Shown here piece after piece: positions 12,050 through 23,557 of a DNA stretch of 64,000 bases. Under the pieces are notes generated by a model. The model had not been told where the DNA came from. It did no database searches and saw nothing but the letters and a program-made list of their open reading frames with translations. Where the stretch lies: positions 384,607-448,606 of the forward strand of contig KZ627151.1 in NCBI GenBank assembly GCA_002917775.1. The letters run 5' to 3'. Within the stretch, counting starts at the first letter, position 1. Each line of letters begins with the position of its first letter. The DNA is from Glaciozyma antarctica PI12. Lineage: Eukaryota > Basidiomycota > Microbotryomycetes > Kriegeriales > Camptobasidiaceae. Position numbers and translations under genes: made by a program.

Positions 12050-13530
12050 AGTAAGCTTAACATCTCCCGCTGCCGACCGCTCCAACAGCTCGGATCGACT
12101 CGCACAAGCGACACGACCTGTCTTGGAGCCTGGCTCGAGCTGTCGCCAGCGTGCCACTCTGGAGGCGCCAGGAACGCGCAGATAAGGTCATTGGCACCAT
12201 GCGACTAGCGCTGCACGATCAGGCCGTCCTCCGCTCCCTCTGAGGGATCCCCGCCGACCCTCTCCACCAGCTCTCCTATCGCCCTCTCCCGACCCTCCAG
12301 CCGACTGTCACCCACAGCACAGCAGCTAACCGCGACTCCCACGCAGTGCCCGGACTCACCGACGAAGAAGTCGTCAGCGAGATGCGCAAGATGGTCCGCT
12401 CCCTCTCTCATCCTACTGTACCGCGTCACTGACCCTTGCCCCTTTCCCGCACTCAGACGGCGTTCATCAAGCAGGAGGCGCTCGAGAAAGCGCGTGAGAT
12501 CAAGGTCAAGGCGAAGGCGGATTTTGCGATTGAGAAGGTGCGTTCAAGCGCGGGGAGAGGACATGCGAGGGATGGGAGCTGATGTGGGCTTGTCGGTCGT
12601 CCAGGGGAAGATCGTTCGCCAGGAGAGCGCCAACATTGATGCCAACTTTGAGCGCAAGAAGAAGCAGGTCGAGATCGAGAAGAAGATGTGCGTTCGCCTC
12701 GCTCATCCTCGTGGAGGACCAGGAGCTGACGCTGATGCCGGCGCAGCGCCATCTCGAACCAGAACAACAAGTCCCGTCTGCGACTCCTTGAGCTGCGCGA
12801 GGAACTACTCGAAAAGGTGTTTGAGGATGCACGGGCCAAGTTGGGCGAGACGACGAGCGACAAGAAGAAGTACGCCAAGCTGCTCAAGGGGCTCATCCTC
12901 CAGGTTCGTCCTTGCTCCTTCTCCCAAATCCCACTCCCGCGTTCCTTCCACCGCACCTCTCCAATTTATCTCTGGCCATTCACACTGCCGTCTCAGCTTC
13001 ACCCCTTCGCCTCATCGCACCACCCCGCATACCCCGGACCACCGCTAACCCGACCTCGCAGTCCCTCTACACGATGATGGAGAAGGACATCACCGTCTCC
13101 GGCCGACCTAAGGACGCTGCCGTTCTCAAAGCCGCCACCGCCGCCGCCGCCATCGAATTCGAGAAGGAGGCAGGGTTCGCAATCAAGCTCGAAGTGGACG
13201 AGGAGCTCGCTGCTGGGAGGTACGCTTTTTCCTCCTTTCGCTGCAAGACGAGGCGGCTGATTTGGTATGCAGTGCGGGAGGAATCAGGATTTCGGGGTAC
13301 GGGAACAGGATCGTCGTGAACAACACTCTTGATGAGCGTTTGAGGCTTTTGGAGGAGCGGGTGCGTGCCTTTCCTTTTCGCTCGGGGGGACGGAGCTAAC
13401 GGGGATGCGCAGATGTTGCCTGAGATTCGGGAGACGCTCTTTGGGAAGAACGAGAACCGCAGGGTGAGTCTCTTGCTCTCATTCGAGCGAGGAGGGGAGC
13501 TGATGCATGTGCGCGCAGTTCTATTCGTAA
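12050..13530 (+). CDS. VMA4: V-type proton ATPase subunit E
   Basis: Peripheral-stalk subunit of the vacuolar H+-ATPase. Spliced exons give PGLTDEEVVSEMRKM, TAFIKQEALEKAREIKVKAK, IVRQESANIDANFERKKKQV, NKSRLRLLELREELLEKVF and, at the C-terminus, GGIRISGYGNRIVVNNTLDE and LPEIRETLFG. This is the whole subunit at about the usual 225 residues. Introns fall at about 12392-12457, 12538-12603, 12687-12746, 12904-13061, 13220-13272, 13361-13412 and 13465-13518; the last exon encodes FYS then stop. The conserved N-terminus begins directly after the acceptor at 12346 with TG-CCC, so the initiator ATG is probably made by joining A12050 (before a GTAAGC donor at 12051) to TG12347. The start is therefore inferred; the rest is clear. 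Confidence 0.93.
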
Positions 13531-13838
13531 TCGATGAGCTGGACGTTGTGGGATCGTGTGATGTGTATGCAAGTGAGGATGGAGGGGTTATTCAACGCTT
13601 GACGATGGGCGGTGGGGAGCTCTGCTCAGGCCTTGACTGCTCGTCCCTCTGCTCGTCTCTCGGAAGCCTGTTCTCGGTCGAGGACACACGTTGCTGCTCT
13701 ATAGCCCAAGCTCGTATGGTCGCCACACCAGTGAGAGTTCGTCCCTGGCGTTCTCTCACCCTGAAGACAGGTCGCACCTCAGCAAGTCCTCACAATCTAC
13801 ATCGCAGCCACTCTACACCGTCTCTACCCTGTCCCTCT
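13531..13838. other. convergent intergenic spacer
   Basis: 3' flanks of the V-ATPase E (+) and VWA8-type (-) genes. About 300 bases with no coding sequence that I can support; presumably terminators for both. Confidence 0.4.
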
Positions 13839-16800
13839 CTACAACGGCCCCGCGAGCATCTGCCCCAAGATCGCACGCAGCGTCGTCGCGATGTCGGTCG
13901 TCTCCTTGACCCGGTACGCGCGTCCAGGAAGAGCCTTGGGAAGCCAGGTCGCCTCGGCGCCTTCGCCAATCGCGATCAGCGAGACCTTGACCTTGGGGTT
14001 GCCATCCATGACGCGTTTGAGGTCGTCCTGGGTAATGTTGTAGCGCTCAAAGTTGGCGTCGGTGACGACGACGACGAAGAAATCGTCTGCGAGGGGGAGT
14101 CAGCGATGCTTCGCGAGGAAGGTCGAGAGGAACGCACCGGAATCGCTCTCGGCGACAGCAGAGACTCCGGCAGCGATGGCTTCTATCGTGTGGTCGCCAG
14201 CCCAGGTGTACTGAGGAATGACAGCTGCAGGCGAATCCATCAGCGGGGAAGAAATATTCGAAGCGAGGAAGGACGTACCCATCTTCTGAATGACCTTGTA
14301 GCGATCGCCTGCGTGCTGAGGCATTGTGTCGAGCGGAACGAGCGGGATGACGGCCTCCTCGCCACTCTGTCCGACGATATCGATGCGGTACTTCTCCTTG
14401 CGGGAGAGGCGGGCAAAGGACTCGAGGATCATAACAGCTGCGAGGAACGTCAGCGAAGGCGAGGATAAGGGAAGCATAAGAAAGCTCACCAGCTTCGAGA
14501 CTCCTGTTCAGCCTTCCATCGTACTGGTTCCTGTACATCGACGCCGAGAGATCAAAGATGAAGCGAATGCGCTTTGGCTTGAGCTGAGGACGGCCAAGCT
14601 CGGCTGCGACAAGGGAGGGTTCAGCCTCTTTGTCCTGCAACCAGAAAGAGAAGAAGAAACCCACGCTTCTCCATCCCACGTCGCTTGTAGATCGCTGCCT
14701 CGCCGGTGAGTCCCTCCGTCAAGCGAGACTCGTCGAGCTCGCCATCGCTCTGGCGCTTGAGCCAAATACGCTCCTCCTCGTTCGTCTCGAGGTCTAGAAG
14801 AGCATAAATCAGTAGCTGCGATGAAAGAGGTGAACGGGTTGACGCACTATCGAGGAAGGTGACGAGCTGGTGAACGTGCGACTGAACAGCGTCGTGGTAG
14901 CCCGAGTAGGTCGAAGCCTGTCCATTCGTAAGGTCGATCTCGGCGAGTCGCTTCGCCAACTCAGCCCTGCGAGAGACGTCAGCGGAAAGTCATTTGGGTG
15001 CACGAGCCAAACATACCTCGCCATGTCGCGAGCCTGCTGCTTGATCTCTTCCGGCACATCGGCCTTGAGCTCATCGGGGATCTGGTTGATATCGTGACCC
15101 TTGTAAAGGCGCATGTACCCTCCCTGCGGGCGCTCATCAGCTTCCGTCCTCTCATCCCTCGCAAGCGAGACAAACGCACCCTTCCTCCCAACCCCGCCGT
15201 CGAGCGACCACCAGTTCCTCCCGCCCAAGTGTTACCTCCCACATGCGCTTTATCCGTATCCTTCCCATACTTCGGCTCGACCAAGCTCGTATCTCCCTTC
15301 GGCTTGAAGTCAATCACAACAGGCTTCTTCGTCTCGTCGCTGCCGACCCGAACGGCGTCGATCCCGATCCGCCCAACGGCGAGCTTGTGCTTGCGAAGGA
15401 TATCGTACAACGCATCGAGCGTCTCGGGGCGGTTGATATCGAAATCGAAGACGTTGCGAAGGACTTGCTCGAGCGAGTCGTCGGGGAAGCGCTTGAGGTG
15501 GCGGACGAGGGCGAGGAGTTCGCGGAGGGAGAAGGGGTAGGAGAGGGAGCCGACCTGCGAGCGAGATCAGTTTTGAGACTCTGCGGGACGGAAGGAGGAA
15601 CGTACCTCGAAAGCTTTGCGGAGGTCACCGAAGGCGAGGACGAGGGAGCGAAGAAGCGCCTGGTCGAGATCCGGCGCAAGTTGTGCGAGAACTCGTTCCT
15701 CCGACTCGGCTTCGGGGTTCGTAACAGCGTGGCACGAAAAAGCGTCGCCGAGCACCCGCAAGAACGCTGCAGGAGCACCACATCATCAGCGACCTTCCCC
15801 AACCTCCTCACGTCGCAAGGACTCACGGTTGCCGAGGAAGGGGAACCCAGGCCTGTTGGCAAGGAGGATCATGCGGAAACCAGGGTGGACGACGACGTCG
15901 GTGGCGGCTCCGAGCTGGTCGGCAGGACGGATCTTGCGGCCGTCTGCGAGCGTCATTTCGCCGCGAGCAGCGAGACTGGCGAGTCCAGCGACGACGGGGG
16001 CTGCAGCCTTGTCGACTTCGTCGATAACGATCACGCGGCCGTACTGGAGGAAAGTCAGGACCGAACGCAGGGCGAGGAGGTGCGAGAAGCTCACCTTGAC
16101 GGCGCGAAGGAGAGGCGAGTCCTCGTAGCGAATAATGCCTTGGGAGAGGCTCGTGCTGAACATGAGGGATTGGGTCGTCGAATCGCGATGAAGCTGGATG
16201 AACTCGCGAGGTCGCTTGAGGAGCTGGAGAAGTCGATCCTACATTGAACGAGTCGTCAGCGAGTCTTTTGGGGGACGACAGCGAAGAGCTCACGATGATC
16301 TTGTTCTTGCCGACTCCCTGGTTTCCGAGGAGGAGGACATGCTCGCCCATAAGCTCGAGATCGGTAGCGATATCCCGCATCAACGCCGTTTGCTGCGAGT
16401 TGCTACTCAACAAACCAAAATCAGTCGCCGCCCAACCCGCAACGAGGAACGCACGTACTCGAGGTAGTTGTTCATGAAAGGAACGTGCGAAGAGCCAGCC
16501 GGGTCGATGCTCATGTCGTAGAGCGGGATCTCGTACACCTTTGCCTGTCCATGAGGGTCGCTCGCAGCGGGGAAGACGAGAGCAGTCTCCGTCACCTCAG
16601 CAGGAGGGTTCCACTGCACGAAGCGCAAGTCAGTCCTCTCCAGCTCGAACTCAACCCGAACGACGAACGTAGTTGGGTCCAGGGACGATGCCCGTATCGC
16701 CGAGCAGCGCATGAAGTTCCGCCTTGGTCGTAGTCGGCAAGAACTCGCTCAACAGCGTCCGGTTGATAAGCGCATGAAGGTCCTCGTCCGGGAACCTCGC

Positions 16801-19167
16801 CAACCGCCTCGCAATCCTCATCAAGCTCGCCGTTCCGAGCCTGCGACTCTTAGACCCAGGCGCCGAGTTGGCCTGTCGGTACGAACGCGCAAAGATCTCG
16901 AGCGTGTCGACGTGCGCTGGAGGACAGCCGGTGGAGAGGAGGATCGACTTCTCCTCTTGCAGGGACATGGCGAGGGTTGGGAGGGCGATGAAAATGGAGG
17001 AGAGCTCTTCGGTGAGCCATTCGCGGGGAGGGGACGACTTGGAGGAGGTGGCGATGACGCGGAAGGAGGGGTGGGTTTGCGAGAGGGCGCCCGAGGCTTT
17101 CTGCGGAACCCGACGAGGTTTAGCAGAAGCGACGGACGACTTGCGAAAGGGAAACTCACCTCCTCGACCGTGAGCGGCTCTCCGCCAACGAGCCTCTTGC
17201 CCTCCCAAAGCTCTCCCTCCCTCTCGCCTAACAACCTCCCCAAACTCCCGACCGTCGCTCCGAGCGCATCAATCCCCTCCAAATGCACCAACTTGCCCTC
17301 CCAAGCCCCCTTGACAAGCGGACTCGGTTCCCACCCCGTCACTCCCGCCTTTCCCCCTCCAACCCCGCTCTCTACGACCCTCCGCATCCACACCTCCCTC
17401 CCCCCAATCTCCTTGTACAAATGGATCGTCTCCAATTCGTACCCGAGCAATTGGGCGAACGTAGCGATCAGGACCGTCGTCGAAGAGCTGGACGACTGGA
17501 GCGACGACGAAGGCGGGAGGACAGAGATGTCGAACTTCCCGAGCGCATGAAGCTGGAAGAGGGACGCGAGGAGGTGCTCGAACCTCGGCGTGACATGGAA
17601 CGTCGGAGTTGCTTTAAGGGGGAAGGGCGCGAAAGGCCTAGGACCAGCAGGGACGTCGACAACGACCTTCTCCGCTCCTCCCCCTCGGACGAACGTCACT
17701 TTCGCACTCCGTTCCCCGCTCCGCTCGACGGACGCCAATCGCCATCCCCAAATCCCTTCGCCGAGTAGTCCAACGTCGGCAGGATCGCATTCCGCGACTC
17801 CAGCACTCCATTCCCCGAGTCCTGCACCCTCAAAGGCCGTCTCGAGGGCGCGCCACGAGGGGGGAGTGATGTAGGAGAGCGAGGGGTGGATCGCGAGGAG
17901 GAGGTTGGCGAATTGGGAAGGGGTAGAGAGGGAGGCGTGAGGGGGTGGGAAGAGGGTGATGAAGCGGGCGAGCTTGAGGAGCGAGGTTTGGGGGAAGCCG
18001 GGGACGTCTTCGGAGGAGGTTACGCCCGAGGCCATCTTGGTTCCTATGAGGAGGTTCGAATGTGAGCTAGCTGGTCGAGAGAGAAGGAGAAAGAGGACGT
18101 ACGCATCTCCTTGGTGATCTGAATCGCAGAGATGGCGTTGCCCGTCTTGGTAACCAGTTCGAGCGACGCTGGCTCGGTGGGAGCAGCTTGCTTCGCGAGG
18201 ACTTGAGAGCTAGCGAGGGGGTCCAAATAACGACTCTGGAAGCGAGAGCGGAAGGGAGGGTCGAGAGGGAATCCAGGGAATGGTGCTGCGAGGGCGGAAC
18301 CGTCAGCGAAGCCAGGCGGGGGAGCGAGGAGGCACGTACGGACTGGAGTGCCAATAGCGATGACTCGGAAGTCGCGGTGGGCAGGGACAAAGTTGGTCGT
18401 GTCCTCCTTGTTGCGAACCATGAGCTCGTAGCGATCCGCAGAGACGATGTGGGTGCCGTCCTCGAGGTTCTGCGAGCAATGGGGTCAGCTCCGTCCCTTC
18501 CTCCGGCAAAAACCGAACGCACCATCTCCCGATTCTCCAACAGGTTGTTGAGGATAGGGAGTACGCCTCGCTCGCACCGCTCAATTCCATCGAGGATGAG
18601 GATACTCCCTCGCTTGACAGCACGAACAGCGGCCGAGTCGACGTACTCGAGCTTCCCTCCCGCTCGAATCTCCCTGCCCTGCTTGAGCTCGCTCTCTCCA
18701 ACGTCGCGATGAAGGCTAACGATCTCAAACGGTTGGTTCTGCGCGCGTTCATCCCGTCAGCTCCTCTCCTACGCCCCGTGCCGGCAACTTACGACCATGG
18801 AGCAGTACGTGAGCGCCAGCCTTCTCGCATAAGGTCCCGGGGGGCCAAACAAGAACGTATCCTGCCCAAGTAGGACCTTCTGCAGCAGCCAGTGCAGGTG
18901 AGAAGCGGTGGTCGGGTCCGTGAGCTCGAGGTGTTCCGAGCGCGGTAGGCGTTCGGGATCGGTCGAGGCGTAGATGGGGTGAGAGAGGTCGCCGATGCGG
19001 AGGGTGCCTAGGAGTTCTGGGGATGCTGCTGGGGTTGCGAGGGTCGATAGGACCTGCTGGAGGCGCTGAGAGGGCTTGGACGCTGCCATCTTTGCTGTGC
19101 TGCTGCTGCTGCTGCTGAGGAGTCTTCGCGGGATTGAGCGTCTAAGCTGTCGGGGCAGCAAGAGCAT
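13839..19167 (-). CDS. VWA8: VWA8-type mitochondrial AAA+/VWA ATPase
   Basis: A very large protein with dynein-like AAA+ modules and a C-terminal von Willebrand A domain, like VWA8 of animals (a mitochondrial matrix protein; function poorly defined). It starts at Met 19167, whose Arg/Ser-rich lead (MLLLPRQLRRSIPRRLLSSS) looks like a mitochondrial presequence; Met 19089 is an alternative start. The first nucleotide-binding loop, FLFGPPGPYARRLAL, lacks the Walker Lys, as I recall for this family, and is followed by LNNLLENREM. The second has a full Walker A (LLLGNQGVGKNK, about 16310) and Walker B (RVIVIDEVDKA, about 16030). The VWA domain near 14550 carries FIFDLSASMYRNQYDGRL, and the protein ends LRAILGQMLAGPL. 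About 15 or more short introns were seen. Calling the family is secure; the metal-ion site DLSASM matches MIDAS DxSxS. Confidence 0.9.
19098..19117. repeat. TGC/GCA trinucleotide run in a presequence
   Basis: A six- to seven-unit triplet run encoding consecutive serines in the predicted mitochondrial presequence of the VWA8-type gene. Length polymorphism would add or remove serines without shifting the frame. Confidence 0.7.
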
Positions 19168-19408
19168 AACCAGGGCCTAGTCTTGTCAAAGGGGGAAACG
19201 CACTCGCTCTGCTCGAATAGCCGAGTGAGCCGGAGGAGCAAAGATCGGCAGGAGGAGAAACACCCACGGAAACTCGGACAGACTGAGAGGGAGGGAGATG
19301 TTCTCCTCGGAGGACCTGAGCCCGGAACAACTTGTCCTTATCCAGCTTGTTCTCCACCCGCTGCTCCTCTGCTCTGCTCCATCACCTAGCCCTGAACTGC
19401 TTCAGACT
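19168..19408. promoter_or_regulatory. short divergent promoter region
   Basis: Only about 240 bases separate the starts of the VWA8-type gene (-) and the formamidase-like hydrolase gene (+). It must hold both promoters if the chosen starts are right. An upstream in-frame Met for the hydrolase (about 19298) would shorten it further. Confidence 0.4.
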
Positions 19409-20356
19409 ATGGTCGCGATCGACTCGTATCTCAACATCCCGTACCCGGGAGCGACTCACCCTCGACAAGCGCTCGACCTCTTCCTCCCTTCCGGAGCAAG
19501 CGAGCTCGCTCTCAAGCCTCTCTGCGTCTTCATCCACGGTAAGCCGTTCCTTTGCTTGCCCTGCACGAACTTCAGCTGATCGCCCGGGCTGCAGGTGGCG
19601 CCTGGATCTGGGGTACGCTCCCTCTCCCTCGTTCCGACCGCGCGTCCCTAACAGCGCCTCACAGAGAACAAAGAAGACTTCACCGACAACCTCGCTCCCG
19701 CCCTCGTCGCCGCCACCGCCGGCCCCGTCGCTTTCCTCGAATACCGCCTCGCACCCAACGACCCCCACCCGGCCCAAATCAACGACGTCCTCTCCGGACT
19801 CTCCCTCCTCCTCTCCCCCCTCCTCGATGCCGAACGTGGTGTCCAGCGCTGGGACCGTAAGCGCATCTACCTCGCTGGTCACTCGGCAGGAGCATTCATG
19901 ATCGCCTCTCTCCTCCTCAGACCTCCGGCTGCGCATACCTCGTTCGTCGTGCCGGATTATATCCGAAAGGCGATCCGAGGTGGAATCACCGTGGACGGGG
20001 TGTACGACCTCCCGATTATGGTGGAGGAGTACCCTTCTTACGCGGAGGAATTCGTCGATTGCGCGTTCGGGACAGACGAAGCTGTCCTGGCGCTCGAGTC
20101 GCCGATGAGGTGGGGCCTGTACTCGCCTTCTGAGACGAAGTTGCGTATCTTGGTGATGCATGCGCGAGACGATGATCTCGTTTCGCTCAAGCAGCCGAAG
20201 CTGTGGATGGAGCATTTGGTGGAGCTGTTGGGGGAGGGAGGAGTATGATAGGATCAGTATGATACGATCAAGGGAACGCATATGGGGTCGTTGCATGATC
20301 CTGCGATGCCGCTGGCGATTGCGGCGTGGATGGACAAGGTGGAGAGCGAGAAGTGA
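19409..20356 (+). CDS. BNA7: alpha/beta hydrolase, kynurenine formamidase-like
   Basis: Predicted to hydrolyse N-formylkynurenine in tryptophan-to-NAD synthesis. The fold and motifs are clear: oxyanion motif HGGAWIWG, nucleophile elbow GHSAGAF, acid region MHARDDD, and a C-terminal GTHMGSLHDPAM with the expected catalytic His. Introns near 19538-19594 and 19612-19666 join HG to GAWIWG to ENKEDF. The body is followed by in-frame TGA TAG at 20246-20251, then resumes in the same frame through the His segment to TGA 20354. A 39-nt GT-AG intron (20219-20257) would remove both stops and keep the frame; otherwise the gene is truncated before its catalytic His. The start at Met 19409 (MVAIDSYLNIPYPG) was chosen by similarity; an upstream Met is possible. 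The enzyme family is sure; the exact substrate is inferred. Confidence 0.8.
20242..20269. repeat. imperfect 14-bp tandem duplication
   Basis: AGTATGATAGGATC is followed immediately by AGTATGATACGATC, one mismatch. It creates the TGA and TAG codons and also the CAG that could serve as a splice acceptor in the formamidase-like gene. Confidence 0.85.
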
Positions 20357-21052
20357 GGAGGTGGGTTCGGCTTCATTGGCGGAGAGCGGAGCTGACGTGG
20401 GTGCTTTGCCGAGCAGGGACACTGGAAAGCTCCTCGGAATGTAAAGCTGGCCTGGTCGTCATCAGAAACTGGCGATTTACAAAGCGGCTGAACAACGAAA
20501 TCGTCTTGCGATCTCTGCTCTCGCTCCGCTCATCGCTCCTCCACGACAGCCACTCTCTAAACTCCCTCACGTTCCACTCCTTAACCTCTTCCTGCTTCGC
20601 AACGCTCTGAGTCTAGTCCATCTTGTCCTCCCTCACCATATACAAGGCACTGTTCTTCGGCAGCACTCGCTCGCGCTCTGCGAAGCCCGTCGCTCTCGCT
20701 TCCCTTCCCGATTCTCATCCGCTACTTCCCCAATCTCATTCGTTTCCTCTCCCTCCCGCTCGTAAAGAACTTCTCGCCCCGTTCGATTCCACTTGAGACG
20801 GTGAGCGAGCGGGAGAGGGTGCAAAGCTCGAAAGCGAAGTCACGTTTCTGACAAGGGCCAGGTTCGACCCCCCTGCGAAATTCGCAGTCTCCCCTCGGTT
20901 GTCTTCATCCTCTCTCTCCCTCCCTCCCGCTTTCTCCCTCGATCCCTGAACACCACCAAGCGCACCATCTCAGCGCGAACCACCCAGCAACACTTCACCG
21001 CCTCTGGGCCACCTCCCTCCCTCACCAAACTCCGGGTCAGCGTCAATCAACA
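20357..21052. other. intergenic region
   Basis: About 700 bases between two plus-strand genes. No coding sequence is supported. Pyrimidine-rich CTCCCTC tracts near 20900-21040 are typical of the core promoter and leader of the downstream Ase1 gene. Confidence 0.4.
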
Positions 21053-23304
21053 ATGTCTCTCGAAGCCCTCCTCGCCTCCCATCGCCAAACCCTCACCACC
21101 CTCTACACCACTCTCTCCCCCTCCCCCCTCCCCCTCCTTACCGCCCAACTCGACGCTCTCCACGCCCAGCTCGAATCGACAATCGTCACTCAACGACTCG
21201 AGGCGGAGGCGGAAGTTGCTGGTGTCGAGCGGCGCGTAGAGGAGAGTTGGAAGAAGGTGGGGGATTGGAGAACGGCGCTTGGGGAGAATGAGGTAGTGGG
21301 GAGAGGGACGGGACCGTTGTTGGTGTTGGTTGAGGAGGTGGAGAGGGTGCTGGGAGGGATGAGGAGTAGGATGGAGGAGAGGGGGAGGATGATTGTGGGA
21401 CTGCAGATGAGGTTGGGGAAGTTGAGTGAGGTGCTGGGGAGCGAGTGGATGGAGGTTGAGTTGGAGGATGTGAGCGCTGGGTGGGAGGGGTTGGATCTGA
21501 AGCTCGAGCGGATGAGTTGTTTGGAGCGCGAGGTTATGAGGTGTGACGCTGAGATCGTGAGTCGTTCACCGCGTACGTTAGTCTAAGGATCGAGAGCTAA
21601 CAGAGCCGTACCTTGCAGGCCCACCGCCGCGCCATCATCGACGCCAACGTCAACGAGATCTTCGCTATCCGCTCCGAGCTTGGTATCCACCAAGACTCGT
21701 CTACTCCCTCCTCCGCTACGCACGCTGTCGATTCAGCCAACTCCCCCGTAGCCGACCCCTTCGACGAGGCGATCCTCTGCCATCTTGGCGTCGGCGAGGC
21801 GCGAGAGAAGAAGGAGATGCTGCCGACGACGGAGAACCTGTTGCGCGTCGAGGCCAAGCGGAAATGGGTACGTTCGGTCGCTGGAGGATTAGGGGAGCAG
21901 AGGCTAACGCGCTTCTTGTGTGTTGCAGCTCGAGGAGGAGAAGGACCACCGGAACGCGCTCATTCAGACGACTTACGACAAGCTCTACCCTCTCTGGACC
22001 ATGCTCGGCGTCTCAGATCTCGAGATGGAGGACTTTGTGAACCAATGGATGGGTTCCACTTCCGACGTCGTCAACGCCGTACGTCCCTCCCTCCTCCCTC
22101 GCTCTCCCTCCTAACCCCGCGAGCGCAGTACCAATCCGAGCTCTCCCGCATGCTCACTCTCAAGCGCTCCAACCTCTCCTCCTTCATCCTCTCCGAACGC
22201 ACCCAGCTCACAGCACTCTGGGACGCCATGTACCTCTCCCCCGCTCAACGACTCGCCACGTTCCCTCCTTTCACGATCAACGTCGAGCCTTCGCGCGTTT
22301 GGAACGCGGTGCATGGCGTCGAGGAGGAGGTGGTTAATGATAACGTTAGTGAGGAGCTTCTGGTGGCGCACGAGCGGGAGAGGGAGAGGGTCGAAGGAGA
22401 GGTAGAGGTGGCGAGACCGGTGTTGGACAAGTTGGCAAAGTACTTTGGGGTCGTCGAGGAGATGAGGGAGCTCGAGGTGAGTTTCTCCTCGTTGTGCGGA
22501 ATGGGAGGAAAGCTGATGTGGTTGGACGAAGGCGTCGGCGGCGGATCCGTCGAGGTTGTTGGGCAAGTCGACGAGGGGAGATCCTGGAAGGCTGCTGAGG
22601 GAGGAGAAAGCGAGGAAGAGGGTCATCAAGGACAAGCCCAAGGTACGTTCCATCCTCTCGTCGGGCTCAGCGTAGCTTGCTCATACTCACTCGTCGCAGC
22701 TCGAGACGGAACTTCGCCTCAGTATCCCGGCGTGGGAGCAGCAGAACGGCCGTCCTTTCCTCGTCAACGGCGTTCGCTTCATCGACGAACTCGACGCCAA
22801 GATCGAAGCCGAAGCCGCCGGGAAGGAATCGAAGAAGGTTCGTCCTCTTCCTCCCCTCGCTCAGCTCTCCCACTCCACTGACTCCTGCCACCACAGCGCG
22901 CCAAGCTCGGAGCCTCCTCTTCCTCTTCCTCCAACCGCACCGTCCCTCTCCGCCCCCAACACACCGGCGGCACCACCCTCCGTCCCCAACACACCGGCGC
23001 CTCCTCCTCCTCCGCCGTCCCTATCAAACGTCAAATCACCGGCGCCGCCTCCAAAGGTCCCGCGACGAAACGACAAGTTCCCATGACGACTGGATCGCGT
23101 CCCGCGTCGGTACTGGGCGATATTGGACAGGCGCATGCGCCGAACAAGGTCGTGCCGCAGGCGACGGGGGGGATGAAGTTGCCGCTGGGATGGGGTGGGG
23201 AGGCGAGTGCGCAGGTGGAGAGTGGGGCGCAGCAGCGGGTGGTGCAGCCGCAGGTGACGGGGGGGTTTAGGCCTAGGGGGTCGGGGACGAGTGGGGGTCG
23301 GTGA
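21053..23304 (+). CDS. ASE1: Ase1/PRC1/MAP65 anaphase spindle crosslinker
   Basis: Microtubule-bundling protein of the spindle midzone, required for anaphase elongation and cytokinesis. The protein is predicted almost wholly helical in its first 500 residues, with coiled-coil Glu/Arg/Leu heptads (LEAEAEVAGVERRVEESWKK, MRSRMEERGRMIVGLQMRL). The MAP65-type core follows: LEEEKDHRNALIQTTYDKLY, LWTMLGVSDLEMEDFV and IPAWEQQNGRPFLVNGVRF. The microtubule-binding signature is recognisable as DPSRLLGKSTRGDPGRLLRE followed by EEKARKRV. The C-terminal 150 residues are basic, Ser/Gln/Gly-rich and repeat-like (LRPQHTGGTTLRPQHTGASS), as expected for the regulatory tail. Introns fall near 21557-21617, 21868-21928, 22080-22128, 22475-22530, 22644-22698 and 22837-22897. 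The start at 21053 (MSLEALLASHRQTL) follows a long pyrimidine-rich leader. Confidence 0.9.
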
Positions 23305-23557
23305 GGGTGCGGTTGGGTTTGGAGAGGACTCGCGCGTGTGTTTTTCGTTCTTCTTGTTTGCACTATATCTTAGCCTATTGGATCGTGTCCTGCGTGAGGG
23401 TGTGTTGGCGAGCAGGAGTTGGCGAGGAGGAGATAGAAAGAGAGAGTCCTCGAAGTTGAGGACGACGTCGAATCCGGAACTGACCCGGTTGCGCTACTCC
23501 AGCTCGAAGCTCGCCATCAGCTTTCACTCCCCCTCCAACCCAACACACTCGAACACG

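Noticed and set aside
19087-19089. Met 19089 as start of the VWA8-type gene
   Set aside because: Starting at 19167 adds an Arg/Ser-rich presequence expected for this mitochondrial family, so the longer form is preferred.
20840-20890. GGTTCGACCC, resembling a tRNA B box
   Set aside because: The flanking bases cannot pair as a T stem and no A box or acceptor stem is present at the right distance.
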